Shown: positions 27,387-36,412 of the stretch, piece by piece
Position numbering within the stretch: the stretch's first letter is position 1
Layout of the letters: each line of letters opens with the position of its first letter
Notes under the pieces: generated by a model
What the model was told of the DNA's origin: nothing
Databases searched by the model: none
Seen by the model: only the letters and a program-made list of their open reading frames with translations
Made by a program: the position numbers and the translations under genes
Assembly (NCBI GenBank): GCA_022820835.1
Contig: JAJEET010000019.1
Coordinates: 1-64,000, forward strand
Length of the DNA stretch: 64,000 nucleotides
DNA from: Candidatus Poribacteria bacterium
Lineage (GTDB): Bacteria > Poribacteria > WGA-4E > WGA-3G
Reading direction: 5' to 3'

Positions 27387-27632
27387 ATGACTTTAATAGT
27401 AGAAAAAGGGAAAATAAGCAATGGACACATTGTCCTATCTAAACCTCTTTCCTTACCGGAGGGTACTGAAGTACGCGTACAGATAGAACCGATTGACACT
27501 GGCGATACTCAAAACACAGCAGCAAAAGAGAACGAGGATTTTGCCAATCAGCCTTTCTTCGGGATGTGGGCAGATCGGGAGGATATGCGCGACAGTGTCG
27601 CATGGGTGCGAAAACAGAGAGAAAGATGGTAG
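27387..27632 (+). CDS. Antitoxin-like small protein, orphan
   Basis: The first half (KGKISNGHIVLSKPLSLPEGTEVRVQIE) has the beta-strand plan of DUF104/AbrB-like antitoxins, in which a short strand plus LPEGT.V.V is typical. The second half (FFGMWADREDMRDSVAWVRKQRERW) looks like the toxin-contacting tail of VapB-type antitoxins. No PIN toxin follows; the next gene is an MBL hydrolase. The ORF opens at 27336, but GGAGG lies nine bases before ATG 27387. It is flanked on both sides by cagccgatagcc-type micro-repeats, so it may have moved as a unit or lost its toxin. Confidence 0.65.
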   Translation: MTLIVEKGKISNGHIVLSKPLSLPEGTEVRVQIEPIDTGDTQNTAAKENEDFANQPFFGMWADREDMRDSVAWVRKQRERW

Positions 27633-27719
27633 TTTGCGGTTGGCGATCAGTAAGAGATATCTGATTAAAGCAGGCGTCTCTTGACTGATAGCCGATAGCT
27701 GATGGTTTCCGATAGCCAA

Positions 27720-28610
27720 ATGAAAAATATATTTTTTAGATGGTGGGGATGCGGTGCGTTTGACGTTCGCTTTGGCGACATCAACATCGCCTTCGATCCA
27801 TACCTTTTCAATCAGAACTTAGCAGATGCGCAGCCGATATATGACTATATCTTCATCTCCCACGAACATTTCGATCACTGCCATCCTGTTACTTTGCGGA
27901 AGTTATGTCGCGGCGAGCGTTTTAAGAAACTGTTCGTCAATCCCGGATGCATGACACCCGCGCAACCGATCGCCGAGAAATATGGCGATGCCGCATTTGA
28001 ACGCGATCTACCCATCACCAAGCATGTGCCTGCCGATAAAGTACAGGTTCTCTACCCGAAACATCTCAACGAGGATCAAGGGACATCGCGAGCGTTTCAA
28101 GGTTCTGATACGCTCAACCTCGGCGATATTCAGGTCGAAACGATTGAAAGCGGCGAGAACCAGACCCCAGATTTACCGACAAACGGTTATCTTATAACAC
28201 ACACAAAAAAGAACATCTCAATCTTACATACCGGCGATTTGCACGAACCGTACCCGGCGTTGGAAAACCTACGCGGTAAGGTTGATTTCCTGATTCACAT
28301 GAAACTCGGTATCGGTGCTGGGCTTGCACCGCGACTGATGACGTTGATAGATTTGATCCAACCGCGTTTCGTGATACCGACGTATTATCGAACCGATCGG
28401 AAATCCGATCCTATTCCAGAGGGACACTGGCCCCCGAACGTCACCGATGAAATGGCGTTTATTGAATCGATGCGTGCCACTATTGGCGATAAAACACAAC
28501 TCCTCCCGTTCACTGCCGGTATAGAATACGAAGTAAAGATGCCAGAGAAACAGGTCATCTGGAAATGGGAATGGTTCAACACATGGGATGTTCCACCCTG
28601 GCGCGAATGA
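27720..28610 (+). CDS. MBL-fold metallo-hydrolase (UlaG-like)
   Basis: The metal motif HEHFDHCH (residues 44-51) identifies the metallo-beta-lactamase fold. Further metal ligands probably lie in LHTGDLH and the late FVIPTYYR segment. The opening WWGCGAFDVRFGDINIAFDPYL matches UlaG-type enzymes, which hydrolyse lactones or phosphoesters; the substrate here is unknown. No signal peptide is seen, so it is cytoplasmic. The ATG at 27720 directly follows a micro-repeat and lacks a strong ribosome site. The next gene downstream is a WD40-dockerin gene with its own AAGGAG site. Confidence 0.85.
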   Translation: MKNIFFRWWGCGAFDVRFGDINIAFDPYLFNQNLADAQPIYDYIFISHEHFDHCHPVTLRKLCRGERFKKLFVNPGCMTPAQPIAEKYGDAAFERDLPITKHVPADKVQVLYPKHLNEDQGTSRAFQGSDTLNLGDIQVETIESGENQTPDLPTNGYLITHTKKNISILHTGDLHEPYPALENLRGKVDFLIHMKLGIGAGLAPRLMTLIDLIQPRFVIPTYYRTDRKSDPIPEGHWPPNVTDEMAFIESMRATIGDKTQLLPFTAGIEYEVKMPEKQVIWKWEWFNTWDVPPWRE

Positions 28611-28674
28611 AACTTGAAGATACAATTTCGCCCTGCCATTCTAAGATACGCTTACAAGCAAGGAGTTACCACAC

Positions 28675-30765
28675 ATGAAACGGACACGTTTTCTGATTTT
28701 GACGGTGTTTTTTTGCTTGATACTATTTCAAGCGAACGCCTCTGCACAGGATTATACCCAATGGCATTTACCAGACGGTGCCAAAGCGAGACTCGGAAAA
28801 GGCACAATAACCGGAAATGTCCAATATTCTCCCGATAGCAGCCTCATCGCAGTTGCCAGCTCCATCGGTGTCTGGCTTTACAATGCCGAAACGCATGAAG
28901 AGGTTAACCTACTCATCGGGCATACAGATGCGGTGTCTGCTGTCGCCTTTTCACCAGATGGTCAGACGCTTGCAAGCGGAAGTTATGATGGAACGATCCA
29001 GTTGTGGAACCCACACACCGGTGAACTGAAAACGTCGCCCGAAGGACACAACCGTGGTATTACATCCCTCACGTTTTCGTTACAGAACGATATCCTTGTG
29101 AGCGGCAGCGCGGACAGAACTATTCGATTATGGAATGTGAAAACAGACAGCTACATAACAACCCTCAGTAGACATACAGGACCGGTCACTTCGGTTGCAT
29201 TCAGCCCAGATGGACTTATACTTGCCAGTGGGAGTGGACATAGAGACTACACAATCCGCCTATGGAACATGAATGATCTACGGAATGTACAGGATCAGCT
29301 TCACCTCGGTGCCCTCATCGGGCACGGATTAGGTGTCACTTCGGTTGCATTCAGCCCAGATGGCGAGACGCTTGCAAGCGGGAGTTGGGACACCACCGTT
29401 CGGTTATGGGATTTACAGACCCTTGAAAACGAAGCAACCTTCACTGGATATATGAATGGTGCCGTCTCCGACACCGGGCACACGAGAGGTGTCACTTCTG
29501 TTGCGTTTTCGCCAGATGGTCGAACACTCGCCAGCACAAGTGAAGATAAAACGATTCGATTGTGGGATCCTGACATGCGGTACACCAAGGCAACCCTCAC
29601 GGGGCATTCAGCTTCAGTTACCTCCATTGCATTCAGTTCAGATGGGCAGACGCTTGTCAGTGCCAGTGATGACCAAAGCATTCAGTTTTGGGATTATGCC
29701 ACTTTTGAACATAAGTCTACTATCACTGGACATATTTCCCCGATTAATGCGCTCGCGTTTGCCCCTGATGGACAGGTTTTGGCAAGTGGAGGCGACGGCA
29801 TGGCAATTCGTTTGTGGCACACAGATGCCGGGCAGCTTCAGAATACACTCATTGGACACGAAGGACGCATCTTTTCTGCCGCGTTTTCGCCAGATGGCGG
29901 AACCCTCGCCAGTGGCGGAGCGAAACCGGATACAGCAATTCGATTGTGGGATGTACACGCTCTCCAACCTAAGACCCCTATCATAAGCCATAAACATGGT
30001 GTTGAGTCCGTCATGTTTAGCCCAGATGGTAAAACGCTTGCCAGTGGAAGTTGGGACAGCACCGTTCGATTGTGGGATGCTGATACAGGTGAACACAAAG
30101 CGACTCTCAAAGCCGGTACCAATGTCTATTCTGTTGCGTTCAGCCCGGATAGTCGCACGCTTGCCAGTGACGGGCAAAACAATACAATTGGCTTGTGGGA
30201 TGTAGAAAGTGGAGAACGCCAAGCAGTACTGATAGGGCATTCGCGCCCTGTTGATTCTGTTGCGTTCAGCCCAGACCGGGTTACGCTTGCCAGCGGCAGT
30301 CGCGATAAAACAATTCGATTGTGGAATACACAGACAGAGCAACCCGATAGGATCCTCACTGGACATACAAATCGAGTCAAATCTATTGTATTCTTCCCAG
30401 ATGGTAAGACCCTCGCCAGTGGCAGTTGGGATAACACAATTCGGTTGTGGGATACACAGACGGGGCAGCTCCAAAATACCCTCATGGGTCATACGGCTTT
30501 TATCAACACGCTTGCACTCTCGCGGGATGGCAGCACACTTGCCAGTGGTAGTGAGGATGGTACGATTCTTTTATGGGAGTTCCCACCTTTTGTCCCTGAG
30601 AGAGTAGGGGATGTCAACAGTGATGGCGTCGTGAATATCCAAGATTTAGTACGGGTCGCCTCGAATTTCGGACAAACTGGTCCAAATCCGGCAGATGTTA
30701 ACGGTGATGGTATTGTGAATATTCGGGACTTGGTGCTGGTCGCTTCTCAATTTGATGATAATTAG
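28675..30765 (+). CDS. Secreted WD40 protein (14 repeats) with C-terminal dockerin
   Basis: A signal peptide (RFLILTVFFCLILFQANASAQ) and the lead-in DYTQWHLPDGAKARLGKG link it to the tandem WD40 genes at 16-20 kb. Fourteen WD40 units can be counted, consistent with two seven-bladed propellers. The C-terminus has two dockerin-type calcium loops (DVNSDGVVNIQDLVRVASNF and DVNGDGIVNIRDLVLVASQF), the module that binds cohesins in cellulosome-like complexes. The fusion suggests a surface complex in which the propellers are docked to a cohesin scaffold; no cohesin gene is visible in the window. The start is supported by AAGGAG. Confidence 0.9.
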   Translation: MKRTRFLILTVFFCLILFQANASAQDYTQWHLPDGAKARLGKGTITGNVQYSPDSSLIAVASSIGVWLYNAETHEEVNLLIGHTDAVSAVAFSPDGQTLASGSYDGTIQLWNPHTGELKTSPEGHNRGITSLTFSLQNDILVSGSADRTIRLWNVKTDSYITTLSRHTGPVTSVAFSPDGLILASGSGHRDYTIRLWNMNDLRNVQDQLHLGALIGHGLGVTSVAFSPDGETLASGSWDTTVRLWDLQTLENEATFTGYMNGAVSDTGHTRGVTSVAFSPDGRTLASTSEDKTIRLWDPDMRYTKATLTGHSASVTSIAFSSDGQTLVSASDDQSIQFWDYATFEHKSTITGHISPINALAFAPDGQVLASGGDGMAIRLWHTDAGQLQNTLIGHEGRIFSAAFSPDGGTLASGGAKPDTAIRLWDVHALQPKTPIISHKHGVESVMFSPDGKTLASGSWDSTVRLWDADTGEHKATLKAGTNVYSVAFSPDSRTLASDGQNNTIGLWDVESGERQAVLIGHSRPVDSVAFSPDRVTLASGSRDKTIRLWNTQTEQPDRILTGHTNRVKSIVFFPDGKTLASGSWDNTIRLWDTQTGQLQNTLMGHTAFINTLALSRDGSTLASGSEDGTILLWEFPPFVPERVGDVNSDGVVNIQDLVRVASNFGQTGPNPADVNGDGIVNIRDLVLVASQFDDN

Positions 30766-30813
30766 GTGCCACAGTAACCGAGGAAAAAATCGAAAATTTG
30801 GAGGACAATTGAC

Positions 30814-31839
30814 GTGTCAACAAACCGACGCCTTCGAGTCGCTTTCTACGGCTGTGGTAACTTCGCGAAACGGACGCGTATTCCAAACCTGTTGCAAACT
30901 GATTCGGTCGATATTGTCGCTGCCTGCGATAGCAATTTACAGGCGGCAGAAGGGATCGCTAAAGAATTCGAGATTCCAAGTGTCTATCACAGCGGGAATG
31001 GCGGCGCATATAAAATGCTTGACGCTGAAGCCATTGATGTGTTATACTCTATCGTGCCGGCATACGTACGGACAGATGTCGAAGTGACTGCGGTAGAAAA
31101 AGGAATCCACTTATTTAGCGAGAAGCCGCAGGCAATCACGATGCGGGTTGCGCGTCGCATAGACGACGCTGTTCAGCGATCCGGTGTTATCAGCACCGTC
31201 GGTTTTCGTGAAAGGTATCGTCCGATTTTTCAGGAGGCACGCCGGTTTTTGGCGGACAAGAACGTTGTTCATATCCGTTTCCAGAGTTTCGGCGGGTTGC
31301 CGCCTTCAACAGATGATGGTGGTGCCAAAACGTGGTGGGCAGAGATGGACAAGTCCGGTGGTCGCGCTTTAGATTGGGGTGTCCATGCAACGGATTACAG
31401 TCGGTTCATGACAGGTTTGAATGTCGCGCGCGCGCAAGCCTTCTATTGTGAGCGATCGGTTTACGCAACCGCGTTGTCCTCAAGTTTTAACTACTGTTTT
31501 GACAATGGAGCTACCATGACGCTCAGTTTCGTCTCAGCCGGTTCCAGTCCGAAGAACGAACCGTGGTTTACGGTCTTTTATGAGGGTGGATGCCTCGAAA
31601 TTTACCGGTATGATCGGATTGAGGTGAACGGCGAGGTCCTCTATAAAGCGGACGAATTTGATCCGTGGTTAGAGCAGGATAAGACCTTTGTCCGCGCCGT
31701 ACAAAGCGGCGATGCGAGCCTTCTTCAGAGCGATTATCATGATGGGTTGTTCTCTTTAGCCCCTGTTCTGGCTGGTTGGGAATCCGCCCGACGTAACGGG
31801 GAATGCATGAATATCGCATCATTCATGGATGAAGTATAA
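30814..31839 (+). CDS. Gfo/Idh/MocA family oxidoreductase
   Basis: The Rossmann motif (VAFYGCGNFAKRTRIPNLL) and EKP motif (LFSEKPQAITM) are clear. The C-terminal domain has the usual WWAEMDKSGGRALDWGVHATDY segment. It would use NAD(P) to oxidise or reduce a polyol or sugar; the substrate cannot be inferred. The start is GTG behind GGAGG (nine bases). It sits 48 bp after the WD40-dockerin gene and may share its transcript. It is only distantly related to the enzyme at 22796. Confidence 0.92.
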   Translation: MSTNRRLRVAFYGCGNFAKRTRIPNLLQTDSVDIVAACDSNLQAAEGIAKEFEIPSVYHSGNGGAYKMLDAEAIDVLYSIVPAYVRTDVEVTAVEKGIHLFSEKPQAITMRVARRIDDAVQRSGVISTVGFRERYRPIFQEARRFLADKNVVHIRFQSFGGLPPSTDDGGAKTWWAEMDKSGGRALDWGVHATDYSRFMTGLNVARAQAFYCERSVYATALSSSFNYCFDNGATMTLSFVSAGSSPKNEPWFTVFYEGGCLEIYRYDRIEVNGEVLYKADEFDPWLEQDKTFVRAVQSGDASLLQSDYHDGLFSLAPVLAGWESARRNGECMNIASFMDEV

Positions 31840-31867
31840 TTTAAACAGACGTATGCACTCCTTCTGC

Positions 31868-31890
31868 AGTCGGGGTTTGTAACCCCGACT
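31868..31890. repeat. REP-like hairpin (agtcggggtt / aaccccgact)
   Basis: Perfect 10-bp arms with loop tgt, between the oxidoreductase and the small gene at 31945. The core ggggttt.taacccc is shared with the hairpin inside the FG-GAP gene at 48293. It may also act as a terminator. Confidence 0.7.
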
Positions 31891-31944
31891 TCTGTAGGCG
31901 TGTGATTAATTATAGATTTAAGAAAAATAAATGGGGATTAAAAT

Positions 31945-32160
31945 ATGGATGCCAGATTGAAAAAGATTCAGATTACACCGATGAAATTTGATAAGGAGGG
32001 CGCGATGCAGCGAGAAGAATTCGCCACACTTACCCTCGAAGTACCCATGGACAGTACAGCGCAACGCGCTGCTATTATCCAGTTGTGTGAGCTCCTTGAT
32101 CAAGAATGGGTTATCGTTGATGTTGAAGGTAAAAACATTGTGGCTGTCAGTACCGCCTAA
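31945..32160 (+). CDS. Small protein of unknown function
   Basis: This is a 71-residue frame with an alternating hydrophobic C-terminal half (AIIQLCELLDQEWVIVDVEGKNIVAV) that suggests a small alpha/beta fold. I do not recognise it. ATG 31945 has a weak upstream ggggatt; an in-frame ATG at 32005 has AAGGAGGG directly before it, which would give a 51-residue protein. It is flanked by a REP-like hairpin upstream and by long AT-rich complementary repeats downstream. It could be translated from either start. Confidence 0.5.
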   Translation: MDARLKKIQITPMKFDKEGAMQREEFATLTLEVPMDSTAQRAAIIQLCELLDQEWVIVDVEGKNIVAVSTA

Positions 32161-32272
32161 TTTAATAGTTATAAGTTGTTAGTTATAAGTTGTTGGTTAA
32201 AAGGGGCACGTAACGCAATCAAAAACCTCTTAACTTATAACCTCTTAACTTATAACTTATAACCTTAAAAAA
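32161..32272. repeat. Complementary micro-repeats forming a long AT-rich stem
   Basis: Several agttataagttgtta-type units on the left are the complement of aacttataacctcttaac-type units on the right, separated by about 45 nt. The transcript could fold into a long stem just upstream of the aminotransferase ATG. Confidence 0.65.
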
Positions 32273-32274
32273 AT

Positions 32275-33417
32275 ATGAAAAAGAAATGGCTTTTTACACC
32301 CGGTCCCACACCGATCCCGCCTGAAGCATTGTTGGCGATGGCGGAGCCGATAGATTACCATCGCAGCAAAGATACCGTCGCTTTAATTAAAGATATTCTT
32401 GATAAACTTAAACACGTCTTCCAAACTGACAATGATGTCCTCTTTCTAACATCATCGGGGACCGGCGGTATGGAAGGCGCAGTTGCCAACTTACTGTCTC
32501 GTGGGGATAAGGTGATTGTCGTCCGAAGCGGTAAATTCGGGGAACGGTGGGGTGAGATTTGTACCGCTTTCGGTGTTGACATCGTACCTATTGACGTAAA
32601 GTGGGGAGATGCTGTCGATCCGCAAGTCGTGGAAACCCTCTTAACTGAACACCCGGATGTCAAGGCGGTTTACGCAACACTCTGTGAGACTTCAACCGGT
32701 GTTCTACACGATATTGAGGCATTGGCGCGCCTGACCCGGGTTCGCCCAACGCTTTTGATCGTTGACGCTGTCAGCGGGCTCGGTGCTGACGATTTACAGA
32801 TGGACAATTGGGGTGTGGATGTTGTTGTCTCTTGTACGCAGAAAGGGTTGATGACACCCCCCGGTCTGGCGGTCGTGGCACTCAACGAACGCGCGTGGGA
32901 GGCAGTCTCGCGCTCGGATCTCCCGAAATATTACTTCGATTTTCGCAAGGCTTACGAGACCGGATTAGCAGGTTCTGTCCCCTATACACCCGCAGTAACA
33001 CTACTTACCGCACTTCAGGGTGCGTTGACCCGTATCTGTGAGGAAGGTATCCGCAGGACGATTGCGCGCCATAGTCGTTTAGCTGAAGCGACGCGGCATG
33101 CTGTTAAAGCGTTAGGGTTTACCCTCTTTGCTACATCACCGGCGAATACCGTAACCGCAATCCAGCTACCAGAAGAAATCGATGGAAAAGCGTTTCTCAA
33201 ACTGATGCTCGACAAATATGGTATCACTTATGCTGGTGGTCAGAGCCAGTTAAGTGGTAAGATCATCCGGATCGCCCACCTCGGTTGGGTGGATGAAAAC
33301 GACGTTATCGTCGCTATTTCCGCGTTTGAGCGAGGTCTAATCGAGATCGGTTGCGATATTCCACTCGGCGCGGGCGTTACCGCCGCACAAGAGGTTTTTA
33401 CAAAATGGACCTCGTAA
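32275..33417 (+). CDS. Class V aminotransferase (serine/alanine-glyoxylate type)
   Basis: The chain has the whole fold-type I class V plan: FTPGPTPIPPEAL at the N-terminus, SSGTGGMEGAV for cofactor phosphate binding, VDAVSGLGADDLQMD with the PLP-contacting Asp, and SCTQKGLMTPPGLAVVAL holding the Schiff-base Lys. It would move an amino group between serine or alanine and glyoxylate-type acceptors, using pyridoxal phosphate in the cytoplasm. Close relatives also include phosphonate and purine-catabolic aminotransferases, so the exact substrate is open. The ATG lies three bases after a long AT-rich hairpin and has no strong ribosome site, which might make translation structure-dependent. Confidence 0.9.
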   Translation: MKKKWLFTPGPTPIPPEALLAMAEPIDYHRSKDTVALIKDILDKLKHVFQTDNDVLFLTSSGTGGMEGAVANLLSRGDKVIVVRSGKFGERWGEICTAFGVDIVPIDVKWGDAVDPQVVETLLTEHPDVKAVYATLCETSTGVLHDIEALARLTRVRPTLLIVDAVSGLGADDLQMDNWGVDVVVSCTQKGLMTPPGLAVVALNERAWEAVSRSDLPKYYFDFRKAYETGLAGSVPYTPAVTLLTALQGALTRICEEGIRRTIARHSRLAEATRHAVKALGFTLFATSPANTVTAIQLPEEIDGKAFLKLMLDKYGITYAGGQSQLSGKIIRIAHLGWVDENDVIVAISAFERGLIEIGCDIPLGAGVTAAQEVFTKWTS

Positions 33418-33440
33418 AGTGGAGTTCGGTATAAGAAAAA

Positions 33441-33468
33441 TTGAACCCTTCTGCCCCGGAAGGTTCAA
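33441..33468. terminator. Hairpin after the aminotransferase gene
   Basis: ttgaacc(c)ttc and gaaggttcaa pair with one bulged base around tgccccg, 24 bp after the stop codon. No U-tract follows. Confidence 0.45.
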
Positions 33469-33528
33469 CTTGTGCCCAACAATCAATAATTAATTTTATT
33501 ATATTCTTGGGCATAAAAGGAATTAATT

Positions 33529-34536
33529 ATGAAAACAGCATGCTTGTCATTTCTCACACTATTTTTGACTCTTGCAATACTTCTGCCGGACACACTTGCA
33601 CATCCACGCGATGATGCTAAAGCTCGCCTCAGTATAGGTAGTGCGATGGAGGTAATCTATTCTCCAGATGGTAGTCTGATTGCGGCAGCGAGTTCTGCCG
33701 GTATCTCGATATATCATGGACATTCGGGTAAAAAACTTTATATGCTCACCGGACATGTGGATACAGTCAACAGCGTCTGTTTTTCACCAGATGGAAGAAC
33801 TATTGTGAGTGGAGGCTTCGACAAAACTGTCCGTCTATGGGAGGCCAACACTGGACAGCACCTGAAAACTTTCATTGGACATATAGAGGCAGTCAACAGT
33901 GTGTGCTATTCACCGGATGGAAAAACTATCGCCAGTGCCGGCCAGGACAACGATGTGTGGTTATGGGATGCTGATACCGGACAGCACCTGAAGACTTTCG
34001 TAGGACATACAAACGATATCAACAGTGTCTGTTTTTCACCAAATGGAGCAATTGTCGCCACTGCCAGTGGGGATTATATGGATAGTCAGGACCACACAGT
34101 CCGTCTATGGGATGCCGACACCGGAAAACACTTGAAAACGCTCACAGGGCATACATGGGCAGTCTTCAGCGTGTGCTTTTCACCCGATGGAAAAACCATC
34201 GCTTCTGCCAGTGGAGACGAAACAGTGCGGTTATGGGACGCTACTACCGGAAAACATCTGTATACTCTTGATAAGTCGCATAAATCTGCTGTCAACAGCG
34301 TGTGCTTTTCGCCAGATGGAAAAATTATTGCTACTGCCAGCGGTATGCTAATTGATGAACATTCCCCTGAGAGTGATGACAACAAGATTAGGTTGTGGGA
34401 TGCTGCTACAGGACAACACTTGAGAACCCTTATAGGCCATAGCGTATGGGTCAACAGCGTCTGTTTTTCACCTGATGGAGAAACTATCGCCAGTGCCAGT
34501 TCGGATGGCACCATTCGCCTATGGGATGTCGAATAA
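33529..34536 (+). CDS. Secreted WD40 protein, 7 repeats
   Basis: A signal peptide (FLTLFLTLAILLPDTLA) precedes seven WD40 units, one complete propeller, half the count of the other three WD40 genes in the window. The first blade is the variant type (AMEVIYSPDGSLIAAASSAGISIY). The others are very alike (VNSVCFSPDGKTIASAS...VRLWDA), which points to recent blade amplification. An AAAGGA site precedes the ATG. No other domain is present; an extracellular binding role is inferred. Cysteine occurs at the same place in most blades (VCFSPDG), unlike the other WD40 genes, which usually have Ala there. Confidence 0.87.
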   Translation: MKTACLSFLTLFLTLAILLPDTLAHPRDDAKARLSIGSAMEVIYSPDGSLIAAASSAGISIYHGHSGKKLYMLTGHVDTVNSVCFSPDGRTIVSGGFDKTVRLWEANTGQHLKTFIGHIEAVNSVCYSPDGKTIASAGQDNDVWLWDADTGQHLKTFVGHTNDINSVCFSPNGAIVATASGDYMDSQDHTVRLWDADTGKHLKTLTGHTWAVFSVCFSPDGKTIASASGDETVRLWDATTGKHLYTLDKSHKSAVNSVCFSPDGKIIATASGMLIDEHSPESDDNKIRLWDAATGQHLRTLIGHSVWVNSVCFSPDGETIASASSDGTIRLWDVE

Positions 34537-34544
34537 CCGAAATA

Positions 34545-34670
34545 GGACTTACGCACTTCCTCATAATCTTGGAGTCTATCTCGTAAGTACCGGTTGGCAT
34601 GTATTGAAAACAACTTTTGATGAGAAGGTAGATTAACTGCAAGTCCGCCTGATAGCGGATTTAGGGGTTT
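34545..34670 (+). repeat. Dispersed repeat, GATAAGGGGGATTTAGGGG family, copy 2
   Basis: Starts ggacttacgcacttcc and ends ccgcctgatagcggatttaggggttt, seven bases before the CysE-like start codon. It shares both ends with the copies at 9295 and 55226. Confidence 0.65.
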
Positions 34671-34676
34671 CTTCTT

Positions 34677-35951
34677 ATGGCTGAAACGACACTTTTTGAT
34701 GCCTCGTATGAACAGCGAAAAAGGCCGTTGCTAACCCAAACGTTGGAACGGCTCCGTCCGATTTATAGTCAGTCGGAGTTGGACTTTTTACGTATCGACA
34801 GTATGAGCCGCGAAGGATTGGCACAACGTTCCGGGCGCGGGTTTGTCAATCGAGATATTCTTGAAACGGTACTCGGCAATTTGCTGGAATGTGTCGCACC
34901 GGGGTCGCACAATGCACCGCATCTCGAGCACCAGAGACGCGAACTCACTGAGGCAATCGAAGAGGTGGCAGACCAGCTCTATGCAATGGTTGCACAATCC
35001 TTTTTGGCTGTTAAAGACGAAACACCACTTGATACTGCGCTCGAAACCGCCTTTTCACTTCTCTGGGAACTCCCATGGTTTAAAAGTCGAGCACTCTGGA
35101 ATCGTTTCGCTTCTCTCAAAGACCCGGCTGTCTGGGATGCGTATCTTCTTCACACCGGTATTTCACGAGAAAAACTCGCAGCCATCGATTTCCGATCCCA
35201 AATTGATACGGCAATTCAGGAACGCACCTTTGAACCGTATCAAGACTTTCTCGGCACTCTGAATCTCGCCAATGTTTTGGGCTATCAGCTCCAGTTGGTA
35301 GGGAGTACGTACCCAGGGTGGCGTGTGCTGTTTTATCATGATGTCGCGCACGCACTAACACGGAGTGAACCGCCCAAAGAGAGTCCAGACATCCAGAGAG
35401 TCCCTGTCCCCTTGTTGCCGCGCGCTATTTCCGAACTTGCTGGCCGTTACTACCAAGCCGATTTGCACCCAGAAACGCAGATCGGTGATGCCAATTTCCT
35501 TGAACACCCGCATCGCGGTGTAACCACCGGTCAAACAGGAATTATCGGTTCTGGATGCGTCATCTATCCGAGCACATTTGGTGGTTTGAGTGTCAAAGTC
35601 AAACAACGGCATCCTGTCATCGGTGACTTTGTTGAAGTCGGTACCGACACCAGCCTTCTCGGACCCGTGCGGATTGATGACCACTCCACCATCGGCACGA
35701 ACACTGAAATTTATGGGTTCGTTGAAATTGCGCAGCGGTGCCGTATCGGGTCGTCTGTTGTTATCGGAACGATTCGCGGTGCCTCGGATCATCCAGGACG
35801 GATTTATATCGGAGATGAAGTGCGAATCGGCGATGGAACGGTTATTGAAAACACATCAGAGATGGACCTGATTATACCGAATCGCGCCCAGATCCCGGCG
35901 CGAAGCCATGTTGCTAATGATGGTTTTGGATTCCCGCGGTACATTGTCTAA
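34677..35951 (+). CDS. CysE-like hexapeptide-repeat acyltransferase with a long N-terminal domain
   Basis: The C-terminal 180 residues form a left-handed beta-helix with hexapeptide turns (IIGSGCVIYPS, PVIGDFVEVGT, RIGDGTVIEN). The segment NFLEHPHRGVTTGQTGIIG resembles the catalytic His region of serine O-acetyltransferases. If it is a CysE homologue it would acetylate L-serine with acetyl-CoA in cysteine synthesis. The N-terminal 240 residues are helical and longer than in CysE; they may be an oligomerisation or regulatory domain. The start codon is seven bases after a dispersed repeat, so the repeat supplies its leader. A different acyl acceptor is possible. Confidence 0.75.
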   Translation: MAETTLFDASYEQRKRPLLTQTLERLRPIYSQSELDFLRIDSMSREGLAQRSGRGFVNRDILETVLGNLLECVAPGSHNAPHLEHQRRELTEAIEEVADQLYAMVAQSFLAVKDETPLDTALETAFSLLWELPWFKSRALWNRFASLKDPAVWDAYLLHTGISREKLAAIDFRSQIDTAIQERTFEPYQDFLGTLNLANVLGYQLQLVGSTYPGWRVLFYHDVAHALTRSEPPKESPDIQRVPVPLLPRAISELAGRYYQADLHPETQIGDANFLEHPHRGVTTGQTGIIGSGCVIYPSTFGGLSVKVKQRHPVIGDFVEVGTDTSLLGPVRIDDHSTIGTNTEIYGFVEIAQRCRIGSSVVIGTIRGASDHPGRIYIGDEVRIGDGTVIENTSEMDLIIPNRAQIPARSHVANDGFGFPRYIV

Positions 35952-35989
35952 ATAGCAGATTCTCTGCCGTATGCCTAAAGGAGATAAGA

Positions 35990-36412
35990 ATGAAAAACAT
36001 CATGGATATGGAAACCTCTGAAGCCGTTGAACTTCTACAAATTCTCGTGAATGACCAGATTTTTGCTGCACGCGAGCGGCTTATCGGCTTGCTAAACAAA
36101 TCGCCTTCATCTGAGGATCAGGAGCAGCTTGAGATAGAGTTTCGCGAATTTTACTGCGGTTATGAAAGTCTCGCGTTCTTTCTTGAGACCTACGAGGCGG
36201 ATCCCCTTGAAGGGCTAGCACCGCACACATCAATCGCCAAAGAACTAAAACGGCAACGTGAGTACATCCTCGCCAATCGGAAGACGACGCTTGACGAACG
36301 GATGGCGAGACGCTCTGGTGCCTATATGATCAGCGACTCAATACGAAAAAAAAAATCTCGGAACTGCCACCAGACGAATATCGACAGTTGTTGTGGAGGC
36401 TCGTCAACTTAG
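35990..36412 (+). CDS. Antitoxin-like protein, first half of a duplicated module ending in a poly-A frameshift
   Basis: AAAGGAG precedes the ATG. Residues 15-100 (LLQILVNDQIFAARERLIGLLNK...EFREFYCGYESLAFFLETYEADP) are homologous to the next frame (LVNLELFSVRERFLVLLERK...FREFFVAYELLELALEEYYYDP), so the two ORFs are tandem copies of one helical domain. The frame passes through ten consecutive A residues (36346-36355), after which it reads nonsense and stops at 36412. A shift of -1 in the A run joins it to the second domain. The family is unknown to me. The position ahead of a ParE-like toxin gene suggests an antitoxin role. Confidence 0.65.
   Translation: MKNIMDMETSEAVELLQILVNDQIFAARERLIGLLNKSPSSEDQEQLEIEFREFYCGYESLAFFLETYEADPLEGLAPHTSIAKELKRQREYILANRKTTLDERMARRSGAYMISDSIRKKKSRNCHQTNIDSCCGGSST

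Noticed and set aside
29638-30492. 284-aa ORF on the minus strand
   Set aside because: Antisense shadow of WD40 repeats; the peptide repeats with the blade period and has no signals of its own.
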